Assembly: GCF_000373745.1 (NCBI RefSeq)
Contig: NZ_KB892357.1
Coordinates: forward strand, 1-64,000
From: Oligella ureolytica DSM 18253
GTDB taxonomy: Bacteria > Pseudomonadota > Gammaproteobacteria > Burkholderiales > Burkholderiaceae_B
DNA: 64,000 nt
Direction: 5' to 3'
Made by a program: the position numbers and the translations under genes. Below are positions 37,426 through 45,139 of the stretch, one piece after another. The number at the start of each line of letters is the position of its first letter. The first letter of the stretch is position 1. The notes beneath the pieces were generated by a model. That model made no database searches. It was not told the DNA's origin and saw only the letters and a program-made list of their open reading frames with translations.

Positions 37426-37452
37426 TAAGAATGATTATGATAATTAGTATCA
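37426..37452 (-). promoter_or_regulatory. Fur-box-like site upstream of the importer/C-P lyase operon
   Basis: The stretch starting GAATGATTATGATAATTAG contains overlapping matches to the Fur hexamer array (GATTAT, GATAAT), 23 bases before the binding-protein start. It suggests iron repression of the whole nine-gene operon. Confidence 0.55.
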
Positions 37453-37461
37453 AAACTTTAA

Positions 37462-37490
37462 TTGATATCAATTCGTATCGGTATTATAGA
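37462..37490 (+). promoter_or_regulatory. Probable lysR promoter with an overlapping palindrome
   Basis: TTGATA (37462-37467), a 17-base spacer and TATAGA (37485-37490) form a plausible promoter for the rightward LysR gene. The -35 box lies in AATTGATATCAATT (37460-37473), a perfect 14-base palindrome that could bind the regulator in the divergent region. Confidence 0.45.
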
Positions 37491-37522
37491 AAAAGTGAAT
37501 TATTTATGGGAGTTTATAAATT

Positions 37523-37691
37523 TTGACGGTACGTGAAGTAATCTCGAACAAATTAGCCTCTGTTTCCATCCGTGACCTGCTTTTGGTTGAGGCGGTTGCC
37601 AAGCATAATAGCTTCCGACTTGCTGCTACAGCGATGGATATCTCGACCTCTGGTCTTTCCCATCAAATCCGTAAAGTCGAGGAAATTCTAG
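37523..37691 (+). pseudogene. LysR-family regulator, 5' fragment interrupted by an IS5-family element
   Basis: The frame starts at TTG 37523 (GGGAG ten bases upstream) and reads the LysR helix-turn-helix: SIRDLLLVEAVAKHNSFRLA followed by ATAMDISTSGLSHQIRKVEE. It is cut after VEEIL by the IS. The 3' half resumes exactly in frame past the element (38867), giving a 302-residue LysR protein when rejoined. It lies divergent to the importer/C-P lyase operon, the normal place for its regulator. Confidence 0.85.
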
Positions 37692-38862
37692 GGAACCTCT
37701 GAATAACTCCCCACTTTTTGCGATAATAGCCGCATCGACCATTTTTTAGCCCAGCGAGCCGAATCATGAGCCAGTTGACCTTTGCCGAAGCAGAATACCA
37801 GAACAAAAAGCGTAAGACGCGTCGTGAGATTTTCTTGGAAAGAATGGATGCCATTATTCCTTGGAAGCGCTTGGAGAATCGCGCCGCTAAGCATTACCCA
37901 AAAGGTGAAATGGGGCGTCCCCCTTATCCGCTCAGTGTGATGCTGCGTGTGCATTGCTTGCAACTATTCTACAACCTCAGCGATCCAGCTCTGGAAGATT
38001 CGCTGTATGAAATTGAATCAATGCGCCGCTTTGCAGGATTGCGTTTGTCAGACAATATTCCTGATGAAACAACGATTTTAAACTTCCGTCACTTCCTTGA
38101 AAAGCATGGGCTGGGCAAGCTATTTCTGAAGGAAATTAACAAGCACTTGCAGCATCAAGGCTTGCTGTTTCGCGAAGGCACCATTGTGGATGCCAGCATT
38201 ATTTCCGCACCGAGCTCAACGAAAAATCAAAGCCGCAAGCGCGACCCAGAAATGCACTCCAGCAAGAAAGGCAACCAATGGCACTTTGGCATGAAGATGC
38301 ATATCGGCGTGGATGATGTCACAGGTATGATTCATAGTGTGGAAAGTACGGCTGCCAATGTGCACGACGTAACCATGACGGCAAGCTTACTGCATGGCGA
38401 AGAAAAACGCGTATTTGGTGATGCTGGATACCTAGGTGTTGAAAAACGTAAAGAAAACAAAGAGCGCAAAAATCTTGCTTGGTTGATCAGTGCTCGAATC
38501 AGTAAACGTAAAACCATGACCGAAAATGAGCAGGAAATTGAAAAAATGAAAGCCAAGCTACGCGCTAAAGTTGAGCATCCGTTTCGCTACATCAAGTGCG
38601 TATTTGGCTATAACAAAGTTCGTTACAAAGGGCTTGATAAAAACCATAACCGTTTGTGTCTGCTGGCGGGGCTAACGAACCTCATGATCGGCAGAAAACA
38701 CTTGCTAGCTTAGGGTTAGTGCGCCCTTAATCCGCCAAAACGGCGAATTAAGGGCTAAAAGAGGTGATTTTACCTTGAAAGCGATCTTTTTTAGCTGTTT
38801 TTTTGAGTTTTCGAGTCGTTTTCAGAAAAGCTCAAGAATAAGCTGAGATTTTCAGAGGCTCC
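37692..38862 (+). mobile_element. IS5-family insertion sequence, complete, in a lysR gene
   Basis: The element is 1171 bases, with terminal inverted repeats GGAACCTCTGAA (left) and TTCAGAGGCTCC (right), matching at eleven of twelve bases. It is flanked by the 4-base target duplication CTAG (37688-37691 and 38863-38866), which fits the IS5 target consensus YTAR. Removing the element and one CTAG rejoins the LysR frame exactly. It carries one transposase gene. Confidence 0.93.
37766..38713 (+). CDS. IS5-family DDE transposase
   Basis: A 315-residue transposase. The N-terminal DUF772-type region reads LENRAAKHYPKGEMGRPPYP, and the DDE residues are in GTIVDASII (first Asp), VFGDAGYLG (second Asp) and KVEHPFRYIKCVFGYNKVRY (Glu). 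The length is complete and there is no frameshift, so the element may be active. Confidence 0.95.
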   Translation: MSQLTFAEAEYQNKKRKTRREIFLERMDAIIPWKRLENRAAKHYPKGEMGRPPYPLSVMLRVHCLQLFYNLSDPALEDSLYEIESMRRFAGLRLSDNIPDETTILNFRHFLEKHGLGKLFLKEINKHLQHQGLLFREGTIVDASIISAPSSTKNQSRKRDPEMHSSKKGNQWHFGMKMHIGVDDVTGMIHSVESTAANVHDVTMTASLLHGEEKRVFGDAGYLGVEKRKENKERKNLAWLISARISKRKTMTENEQEIEKMKAKLRAKVEHPFRYIKCVFGYNKVRYKGLDKNHNRLCLLAGLTNLMIGRKHLLA

Positions 38863-39606
38863 CTAGGTCAGGCAATCTTTGAACGTGGCAATAGGGTTTC
38901 CCCAACCACTTACGGCAATACAGTATTAGATGTTATTGCTTCTGTTTTAGCCAGTATTACGCAGCTTGAAAATCTACGTAATGACAGCCCTATTCCCTTC
39001 GGACCAACCTTGCGTGTTGGGGTGATTTCATCGCTCTCTCCTAATGATTTGCTGCATATCATAGAGAAGTGCCAACAAGACTCAAATCAAACCAAGGTTG
39101 AGGTTGTTAGCGGTAAGCACCACGGTCTTTTACGTCGCCTACAGGAACGAGAGATTGATTTTCTTATTACTGCTTCAACGGAGGTGCCGGACGGCTTTTC
39201 CCATGCCGAGTTATTTCATGAGTCTTTTGTTCTGCTCTGCCGCTCTGATTTAGAAAAACCGCTATTGGATCCCGTCACCCCATCCGCCCTCAGTTTGTTA
39301 CCATTGAGTGAGGACGACTTTATACCCGAGATAATCACTCGAGGTTTAGAACCTATGCTGAACTCGGCCTTGACCCGAAGTTATGGTCTTAGCATCAGCC
39401 ATCGGCTAGCGCTGGTATTAGCAGGTTATGGTTTTGCTCTCATGCCTAAAAGGTGGGTCGAGAGCATACCACTACCGAACAATATCTCTATTATTCAATT
39501 GCCCCAAGCATTATCCGAAGAAAGAACCATCACTTGCATTTGGCGAGAGTCATTTACGATAGGGGCAAAAATTGTTAAAACACTAAACGCTGACTTAGCC
39601 AATTAG
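38863..39606 (+). pseudogene. LysR-family regulator, 3' fragment (effector-binding domain)
   Basis: The frame continues from the IS junction with GQAIFERGNRVSPTTYGNTV, the end of the LysR DNA-binding domain, then an effector domain starting near GPTLRVGVISSLSPNDL and ending in ALSEERTITCIWRESF and a short helix. An internal ATG-like start (GTG region near 39010) could in principle express the effector domain alone, but without the helix-turn-helix it would not bind DNA. The fragment keeps normal coding character, so the insertion is recent. Confidence 0.85.
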
Positions 39607-39624
39607 AAATAAAAAATAATTTGT

Positions 39625-39657
39625 TTGACTTCGTACGATATTTTCGTACGAAGTCAA
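39625..39657. repeat. Perfect 14-bp inverted repeat after lysR
   Basis: TTGACTTCGTACGA (39625-39638) pairs exactly with TCGTACGAAGTCAA (39644-39657) around TATTT. It lies between the lysR stop and the promoter at 39671, so it could be the lysR terminator, an operator for the next genes, or both. Confidence 0.7.
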
Positions 39658-39670
39658 CGAAAATACCATT

Positions 39671-39699
39671 TTGACAGTCCAGGGCTTTTCCTATGTAAT
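39671..39699 (+). promoter_or_regulatory. Strong sigma-70 promoter for the three-paralog cluster
   Basis: A perfect TTGACA (39671-39676), a 17-base spacer and TGTAAT (39694-39699) form a near-consensus promoter 72 bases before the first paralog's start. Confidence 0.7.
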
Positions 39700-39712
39700 A
39701 TTTTTGTGCATA

Positions 39713-39735
39713 GGGATTTCAATTAGAGAAATTCC
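39713..39735 (+). terminator. Leader hairpin with U-run (possible attenuator)
   Basis: GGGATTTC (39713-39720) pairs with GAAATTCC (39728-39735) around AATTAGA, one G-U pair included, then GTGTTTTT follows. Its place in the expected leader suggests attenuation of the downstream genes. Confidence 0.45.
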
Positions 39736-39770
39736 GTGTTTTTAACAATCGTATGAATAAGGATCAACAC

Positions 39771-40286
39771 ATGTCAACACTGACCGTTTCTGAAAATGAC
39801 AACTTAATGACTTTCACCTATGATGATTTTATCAAATACCATGGCTACAAATCGCCATGCGGTCTATCACAAGCGTTTAAGGTACTTGAACTTGCTTTGC
39901 CACTATTAGAAGATGGTAAACCAGTCGAGCGTCGTGAGCTACAAATTACGACAGCATTTCCAGGTCCAGGCGCCAGAGACGCCTTCGAAATGCTCGCACG
40001 CGCCGTAACTAGCGGTCGTTACAAGATAGACACCTCACTCGGTGGTGACGATGTGACCGAGGGTCCAACTGGTAAATACTATTTCCGCCTTGAGTATCGC
40101 GGCAAAGTCGTCGAGACACGCATTAAACCAGAGCACATTCGTGACGATTATATTGCCTTAGCCAGAAAGCCAAAACGCAATGATGAAGAAAACGAGTTAC
40201 TCGCAGAACTTCGACTTGAATTGGCCGATAGAATCCTGCCACTAAGCTCTGACGAACTATTTGAAGTGGTTCTAGTTGAAGCTTAA
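39771..40286 (+). CDS. Unrecognised FmdE-like protein, tandem paralog 1
   Basis: A 171-residue soluble protein. It shares with the next two genes the segments FIKYHGYKSPCGLSQAFKVL, ERRELQITTAFPGPGARDAFEM, LARAVTSGRYKID, YYFRLEYRGKVV and a C-terminal LADRILPLSSDELFEVV. The HG-x4-P-x-G-x3-AF pattern with a Cys in this copy recalls the HGHxCPGxA motif of FmdE-family metal-binding proteins, but this is a pattern reading, not a search. It is the most divergent of the three. ATG 39771 has AAGGA seven bases upstream and brings the length in line with its paralogs. No signal peptide, so cytoplasmic. Confidence 0.8.
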   Translation: MSTLTVSENDNLMTFTYDDFIKYHGYKSPCGLSQAFKVLELALPLLEDGKPVERRELQITTAFPGPGARDAFEMLARAVTSGRYKIDTSLGGDDVTEGPTGKYYFRLEYRGKVVETRIKPEHIRDDYIALARKPKRNDEENELLAELRLELADRILPLSSDELFEVVLVEA

Positions 40287-40339
40287 TCATCTACGTCAAG
40301 TAGACATTTAATCACTCGCCATAAAACTAAATGGCAAAG

Positions 40340-40366
40340 AAAAAGACCATGATTCATGGTCTTTTT
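40340..40366 (+). terminator. Intrinsic terminator between paralogs 1 and 2
   Basis: AAAAAGACCATG pairs with CATGGTCTTTTT (12 pairs) around ATT, with the U-run inside the 3' arm. Only 27 bases separate it from the next start codon, too few for a separate promoter. Confidence 0.8.
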
Positions 40367-40393
40367 GATATGTAGAAACAGGAGTTACTCTCA

Positions 40394-40903
40394 ATGAACA
40401 CAGCTGAAATAACTGTCAAAGAAAACGGTCAACTTTTTACCTACCGTCACAAAGATCTAACTAACTACCACGGTACCGGTTTTCCTGGCGGTGTTGCTCA
40501 TGCTTTTCAGGTACTGCGACGCGCAATCCCTTTGCTGGATAATGGTAATCCACCAGAGCGTCGCGAAATTGAAATTCACACTGCCTTTCAAGGACCCGGT
40601 GGCCGAGATGGTATAGAAATGGTCACTCGCGCCACCACCGATGGCCGGTACCACATCGATCCAAACTTAGCTCGCACTGAAAGAGGTCCATTGTTAGCCA
40701 GATATTATTTTGTTTTTAACTATCGTGGTACAACAGTTAAACTACAAGTTAAAGAGGGCTTGGTACGAGAGGAGTTCGTTACGCTCGAACACAAAAAAGA
40801 TCGAACAGCAGAAGAAGACGCACGACTTGAAGTACTCAAAGTGGACATGTCAGATAGGCTACTCGGTGCTCCTTGCGAGGATATCTACGAGCTCGTTGAT
40901 TAA
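40394..40903 (+). CDS. Unrecognised FmdE-like protein, tandem paralog 2
   Basis: A 169-residue paralog with the same layout: DLTNYHGTGFPGGVAHAFQV, ERREIEIHTAFQGPGGRDGI, EMVTRATTDGRYHIDP, YYFVFNYRGTTVKLQV and MSDRLLGAPCEDIYELV. The Cys of copy 1 in the HG-x4-P motif is absent here, while a Cys appears near the C-terminus (GAPCEDIYE) as in copy 3. AGGAG lies nine bases before the ATG. Confidence 0.82.
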   Translation: MNTAEITVKENGQLFTYRHKDLTNYHGTGFPGGVAHAFQVLRRAIPLLDNGNPPERREIEIHTAFQGPGGRDGIEMVTRATTDGRYHIDPNLARTERGPLLARYYFVFNYRGTTVKLQVKEGLVREEFVTLEHKKDRTAEEDARLEVLKVDMSDRLLGAPCEDIYELVD

Positions 40904-40917
40904 GAGTTAGGCAGCGA

Positions 40918-40968
40918 GTCGCACCTACTAGGAAATTCAAGTTCCATCGGTGCGACAAAGAAGTTTTT
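40918..40968 (+). terminator. Terminator between paralogs 2 and 3
   Basis: GTCGCACC (40918-40925) pairs with GGTGCGAC (40949-40956), and GGAA/TTCC pair inside the loop; a six-T run follows at 40963-40968. Confidence 0.7.
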
Positions 40969-40995
40969 TGTTTCAAACTATAGGATCTTATCAAT

Positions 40996-41508
40996 ATGAA
41001 ATCAGCGACAATAATTGTTAAAGAAAATGGTCAACTTTTTAGCTACACCCACGAGGATTTACTCCGCTATCATGGTACTGTTCTTCTAAATGGTGTTGCC
41101 CATGCTTTTCAAGTCATGCGGCTGGCACTGCCTCTTCTAGATAACGGCAATCCACCGGAACGTCGTGAAATTGAAGTTCGCACACCATTTACTCCCGGAC
41201 GCGGAGCTCGCGATGCAATAGAAATGGTGACCCGTGCTGTCACCGATAATCGATATCACATTGACCCCAGTTTGCGTCGAAGCGGACGCGGTCCGCGAGT
41301 AGAACTGTATTATTTTGAGTTTTCCTATCGTGGCAAGACAGTAAAATTACAAGTCAAAGACGGTTTACTTCTACCGGAATTTATTGCGATCGTAGATAAG
41401 GAAAATAAAACGCCAGAAGAAAAAGCTCGCATAGTTGAACTCAGAGCAGAGATGGCAGCAAAATTGCTTAGCTTACCTTGCGACGAAGTCTACGAAGTAG
41501 TCAATTGA
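40996..41508 (+). CDS. Unrecognised FmdE-like protein, tandem paralog 3
   Basis: A 170-residue paralog closest to copy 2: DLLRYHGTVLLNGVAHAFQV, ERREIEVRTPFTPGRGARDA, EMVTRAVTDNRYHIDPSL, YYFEFSYRGKTVKLQVKDG and AKLLSLPCDEVYEVV. The Pro-Gly of the HG-x4-PG motif is replaced here (HGTVLLNG), while ARDAIEMVTRAV is kept, so the central segment may be the functional core. AGGA precedes the ATG by ten bases. Confidence 0.82.
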   Translation: MKSATIIVKENGQLFSYTHEDLLRYHGTVLLNGVAHAFQVMRLALPLLDNGNPPERREIEVRTPFTPGRGARDAIEMVTRAVTDNRYHIDPSLRRSGRGPRVELYYFEFSYRGKTVKLQVKDGLLLPEFIAIVDKENKTPEEKARIVELRAEMAAKLLSLPCDEVYEVVN

Positions 41509-41559
41509 TAAAACACTCAAAAAAACAAAAAACAGCCTTGAAAACGGCAAAGGCTCCAT

Positions 41560-41618
41560 GGGAACTATCAGATTCACGAGTTCAAGGGTCATGTTACGAA
41601 GGCTCTTGAACAGTTCCC
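41560..41618. repeat. Nested imperfect inverted repeat after paralog 3
   Basis: Outer arms GGGAACT (41560-41566) and AGTTCCC (41612-41618) enclose inner arms GTTCAAG (41580-41586) and CTTGAAC (41605-41611). The 193-base gap between paralog 3 and the helix-turn-helix gene otherwise holds no gene I can see. Confidence 0.4.
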
Positions 41619-41701
41619 CTCTTTCAGAATTCAGAGTTCAGAGTGGAATTTTCGATCATTCAAGCACGTTCAAAGCGAATCTTTAAACCGAGTGCTTTCT
41701 A

Positions 41702-42007
41702 TTAAATCTTTATTACTATTTTCTTGGAGCTAGGAAGCTCAACACTAAGGGAAACCTTGCCACCGATTGCTTCAATATATTTTTTGAGGGTTGTTAATTT
41801 CATATTGAGATTAATCTTTTCCATAGCAGACAGTGATGGCTGAGAAATTCCCATTCTTTTAGCAAGCTCTTGCTGAGATAGTCGAACTTCATTTCTTAAC
41901 TGCATCAAAGCATTATCCAAGAGGATCTCATCGCATAACTGGTTAATTCGCTCTTGACTCTCTTCGGAACGTTTAGTTATTAATTCTTTTAAATTTACGA
42001 CTTCCAT
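41702..42007 (-). CDS. XRE-family helix-turn-helix protein, antitoxin-like
   Basis: A 101-residue protein with a helix-turn-helix (RLSQQELAKRMGISQPSLSAMEK) near residues 43-65, followed by a short C-terminal strand region ending KVSLSVELPSSKKIVIKI. The layout is like antitoxins paired with RelE/HigB toxins, where the antitoxin follows the toxin. No toxin gene is visible on either side, so it may be orphan or act as a plain regulator. GGAG lies seven bases before ATG 42007. Confidence 0.82.
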   Translation of the reverse strand: MEVVNLKELITKRSEESQERINQLCDEILLDNALMQLRNEVRLSQQELAKRMGISQPSLSAMEKINLNMKLTTLKKYIEAIGGKVSLSVELPSSKKIVIKI

Positions 42008-42092
42008 ATTATTGCTCCACTTAATACACAAAGCATATTATAGCCTACAAGCTATAATTTTATATAACTTAAAACTCATTTACTCAGCACCC

Positions 42093-42132
42093 CCAAAAAA
42101 AACACCGAACTCCTCTCAAGGAATTCGGTGTT
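42093..42132 (-). terminator. Intrinsic terminator of the nuo operon
   Basis: On the minus strand AACACCGAA and TTCGGTGTT pair over nine bases with TCC/GGA pairing inside, followed by eight T residues. It lies 34 bases past the nuoN stop. Confidence 0.8.
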
Positions 42133-42165
42133 ATTCAATGTTCAAAGTGCCACAGCACTCGGTAA

Positions 42166-43650
42166 TTAGAACTTCAATGAAGCATCAATAACCTGTACAC
42201 ATAGAGCCATTAAGCCGCCTGGCAAGATACCTAAAACAAGAATTAATAAATTATTGATAGATAACACACCTTCGCGGAAACTCAATGATGAGTTTAATGC
42301 AGGTGCGTCCTTTTCAGGCTCATCGAAGTACATCACTTTCACTACACGCAAGTAGTAGAATGCACCGATAAGAGAGAAGAGAACGGCAACCACCGCTAAC
42401 CAAACGTGACCGGCACTAACTGCTGACTGCAACACCGCTAACTTGGCGTAGAAGCCAACAAAAGGCGGGATACCGGCCAGTGAGAACATCAGGATTAACA
42501 CACCAAAGGCTAACCAAGGACTACGACGGTTTAAGCCCTTGAAGTCAGAGATTTCTTCTGATTCAAAGCCCGCGCGGCTCAAGATCAAAATGATACCGAA
42601 GCTGGCTAATGTGGTTAACACATAAGTCACTAGGTAGAACAAGGCAGTGGCATAAGCACCGCTCGTCACCTGACCATTAGCATCGACACCGGCGAGTAAG
42701 CCTAAGAGAACAAAACCGATATGAGAAATGGTTGAGTAACCCAATAAACGCTTAAAGTTAGTCTGTAAAAGCGCCGTGATATTACCAATGGCTAAAGACA
42801 ACACAGCCATAATGATCAGCATTGGCTGCCAGCTAATCGCTACTTCACTTAGCCCTTCAATTAAGAAGCGTAAAGCCATCGCCATCACGGCGAACTTAGG
42901 AGCGGAACCAATAGTCAGCGCAACAGCAGTTGGCGCACCTTGGTAAACGTCAGGCACCCACATATGGAACGGTACCGCACCAAACTTAAAGGCAATCCCT
43001 GACACCACAAACACCAAACCAAGCAGTAAGACAGTTAACTCTGCCTCACCACTCTGCAAGCTTTGCATAATGGCAGCCAAGTGAATTGCACCGGTTGCAC
43101 CGTAGATAAGTGAAATACCGTACAACAACACACCGGAAGCTAGAGAGCCTAAGATGAAGTACTTCATTGCCGCTTCGGCGCTGTTTAGCGAGTCACGACG
43201 TAAAGCCACTAAGGCGTAAAGTGATAAAGACATCAACTCTAAACCTAAGTAAATCGTCAGGGTGCTGGAGGCCGAAATCATCACAAACTGGCCTAATAAA
43301 CAGAATAAGACCAAACCGTAAAACTCATTACCTTTGACCATACTACGGTCAACTAAGTATTGACGGCTGTAAATCAAGGTCACAATCACGGCAATGACTG
43401 AGCCGACCTTAAGGAAATGGCCGAGTGAGTCTGCTACATACATTTGATAGAAGGTAGAACCGCTAACACCGGCATTCCACTGGAACAAAACTACCAACAA
43501 TATCAAAATTAACGAAGCCAAACTAGCGGCATAAGACAACACACTGTCCTTACTGCGAGCAAAGGCATCGACCAACAACACACCCATTGCCAAGAGACAA
43601 AGCAAGATCTCCGGCAAGGCCATGGCAAAATTAAATTGATTTTCTATCAT
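42166..43650 (-). CDS. nuoN: NADH-quinone oxidoreductase subunit N
   Basis: A 494-residue antiporter-like membrane subunit with about 14 spans, one of the proton channels of complex I. It has the conserved [14 protein letters not shown] segment with the key Glu near residue 132, a Lys-bearing span and [21 protein letters not shown] near 225. Last gene of the nuo operon, ten bases after nuoM, with a terminator after it. Confidence 0.97.
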   Translation of the reverse strand: MIENQFNFAMALPEILLCLLAMGVLLVDAFARSKDSVLSYAASLASLILILLVVLFQWNAGVSGSTFYQMYVADSLGHFLKVGSVIAVIVTLIYSRQYLVDRSMVKGNEFYGLVLFCLLGQFVMISASSTLTIYLGLELMSLSLYALVALRRDSLNSAEAAMKYFILGSLASGVLLYGISLIYGATGAIHLAAIMQSLQSGEAELTVLLLGLVFVVSGIAFKFGAVPFHMWVPDVYQGAPTAVALTIGSAPKFAVMAMALRFLIEGLSEVAISWQPMLIIMAVLSLAIGNITALLQTNFKRLLGYSTISHIGFVLLGLLAGVDANGQVTSGAYATALFYLVTYVLTTLASFGIILILSRAGFESEEISDFKGLNRRSPWLAFGVLILMFSLAGIPPFVGFYAKLAVLQSAVSAGHVWLAVVAVLFSLIGAFYYLRVVKVMYFDEPEKDAPALNSSLSFREGVLSINNLLILVLGILPGGLMALCVQVIDASLKF

Positions 43651-43659
43651 TGTTCTAAC

Positions 43660-45138
43660 CTACAGTTTGGATTGTGCAACCTGTTCTAGCAAATGCTGAA
43701 CTGAAACATGCATCACATCAGTAAATGGTTTCGGATGAATACCCATATACAACACAAAGATTGCAAACAGACCTAGGACCAAAAACTCACGATTATCGAT
43801 ATCGAGCATTTTTGAAACCTCAGGATTTGTCACAGGACCGTAAGCCACTCGTTTAACCATCCATAGTGAGTAAGAGGCACTTAAAATCAATGACGTTGCA
43901 GCTAACAGACCAACCCAGAAGTTGAAATCAACCGCACCCATGATCACGTAAAACTCACCGACGAAACCCGATGTCGCAGGTAGACCACTATTAGCCATTG
44001 AGAACAGCACAAAGAAAGTCACAAACTTAGGCATGACCTTGACCACACCACCGTAATCGGCAATCTGGCGGCTATGTAAACGGTCATACAGCACACCGAT
44101 ACACATAAACATCGCACCGGAGACAAAACCGTGAGAGATCATTTGAACAATGGCACCCTCAACACCGGCTTCAGTAAATAGGAAAGCACCTAAGGTCACG
44201 AAACCCATATGAGCAACGGATGAATAAGCGACCAGCTTCTTCATATCGTCTTGAACAATGGCCACTAGACCAATGTAGATTAATGCCACTAGCGACAAAG
44301 CGATCATCAACCAAGCAAGCTCGTGAGAGGCATCCGGCGCAATGGGTAAAGAAAAACGCAAGAAACCGTAAGCACCCAGTTTCAGCATGATCGCTGCTAA
44401 GACGATAGAACCACCGGTCGGCGCTTCAACGTGAGCATCAGGTAACCACGTATGTACCGGCCACATAGGCACTTTGACCGCAAAGGCTGCAAAAAGCGCA
44501 ACGAAGATAAACAGCTGTTCATTGAGCGTTAGCGGTAATGCATGCCAAGCGGCGATATCAAAGGTACCGGCCTTGGTGTATAGGTAGATGAAAGCAACTA
44601 GGGTCAATAAAGAACCTAATAAGGTATATAGGAAGAACTTAAAGGCTGCGTAAACACGATTTGGACCACCCCATACACCGATGATGATGTACATAGGGAT
44701 TAGAGTCGCCTCGAAAAACACGTAGAACAATAAGCCGTTGAGTGCCGCAAATACACCGACCATCATGCCTGACAAGATCAGGAAAGATGCAAAGTACTGT
44801 GCGACACGGTCAGTGATCACCTTCCAACCGGCAATCACTACCATAATGGTAATAAATGCGGTTAAAAGCACTAACCAAACGGAAATACCGTCAATACCCA
44901 GATGATAGTGTGCGTTAAATGCCGAAATCCAACGCACACTTTCCACAAACTGCATTTCTGCAGTCGTTGAGTCAAAACCGATTAGTAACGGCAGAGTGAC
45001 TAAGAAACTAACGATCGCACCGACCAAGGCCATTTTCTTGGTGTACTCAGCTCGGTCATCATGACCGAACACGAGTACAAAGATACCGGCAATAATTGGC
45101 ACAAAAATCGATAAGGAAAGCCAAGGAAATGTTGTCAT
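43660..45138 (-). CDS. nuoM: NADH-quinone oxidoreductase subunit M
   Basis: A 492-residue antiporter-like subunit of complex I. It carries YVFFEATLIPMYIIIGVWGG with the conserved Glu near residue 140 and KVPMWPVHTWLPDAHVEAPT near 230. I start at ATG 45138, just past the nuoL stop, with GGTG eight bases upstream; a longer frame overlaps nuoL. Confidence 0.97.
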   Translation of the reverse strand: MTTFPWLSLSIFVPIIAGIFVLVFGHDDRAEYTKKMALVGAIVSFLVTLPLLIGFDSTTAEMQFVESVRWISAFNAHYHLGIDGISVWLVLLTAFITIMVVIAGWKVITDRVAQYFASFLILSGMMVGVFAALNGLLFYVFFEATLIPMYIIIGVWGGPNRVYAAFKFFLYTLLGSLLTLVAFIYLYTKAGTFDIAAWHALPLTLNEQLFIFVALFAAFAVKVPMWPVHTWLPDAHVEAPTGGSIVLAAIMLKLGAYGFLRFSLPIAPDASHELAWLMIALSLVALIYIGLVAIVQDDMKKLVAYSSVAHMGFVTLGAFLFTEAGVEGAIVQMISHGFVSGAMFMCIGVLYDRLHSRQIADYGGVVKVMPKFVTFFVLFSMANSGLPATSGFVGEFYVIMGAVDFNFWVGLLAATSLILSASYSLWMVKRVAYGPVTNPEVSKMLDIDNREFLVLGLFAIFVLYMGIHPKPFTDVMHVSVQHLLEQVAQSKL

Positions 45139-45139
45139 C

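Noticed and set aside
37404-37522. FNR box reading of TTGATATCAA upstream of lysR
   Set aside because: The two half-sites touch with no 4-base spacer, so it does not fit an FNR box; it is treated as a general palindrome.
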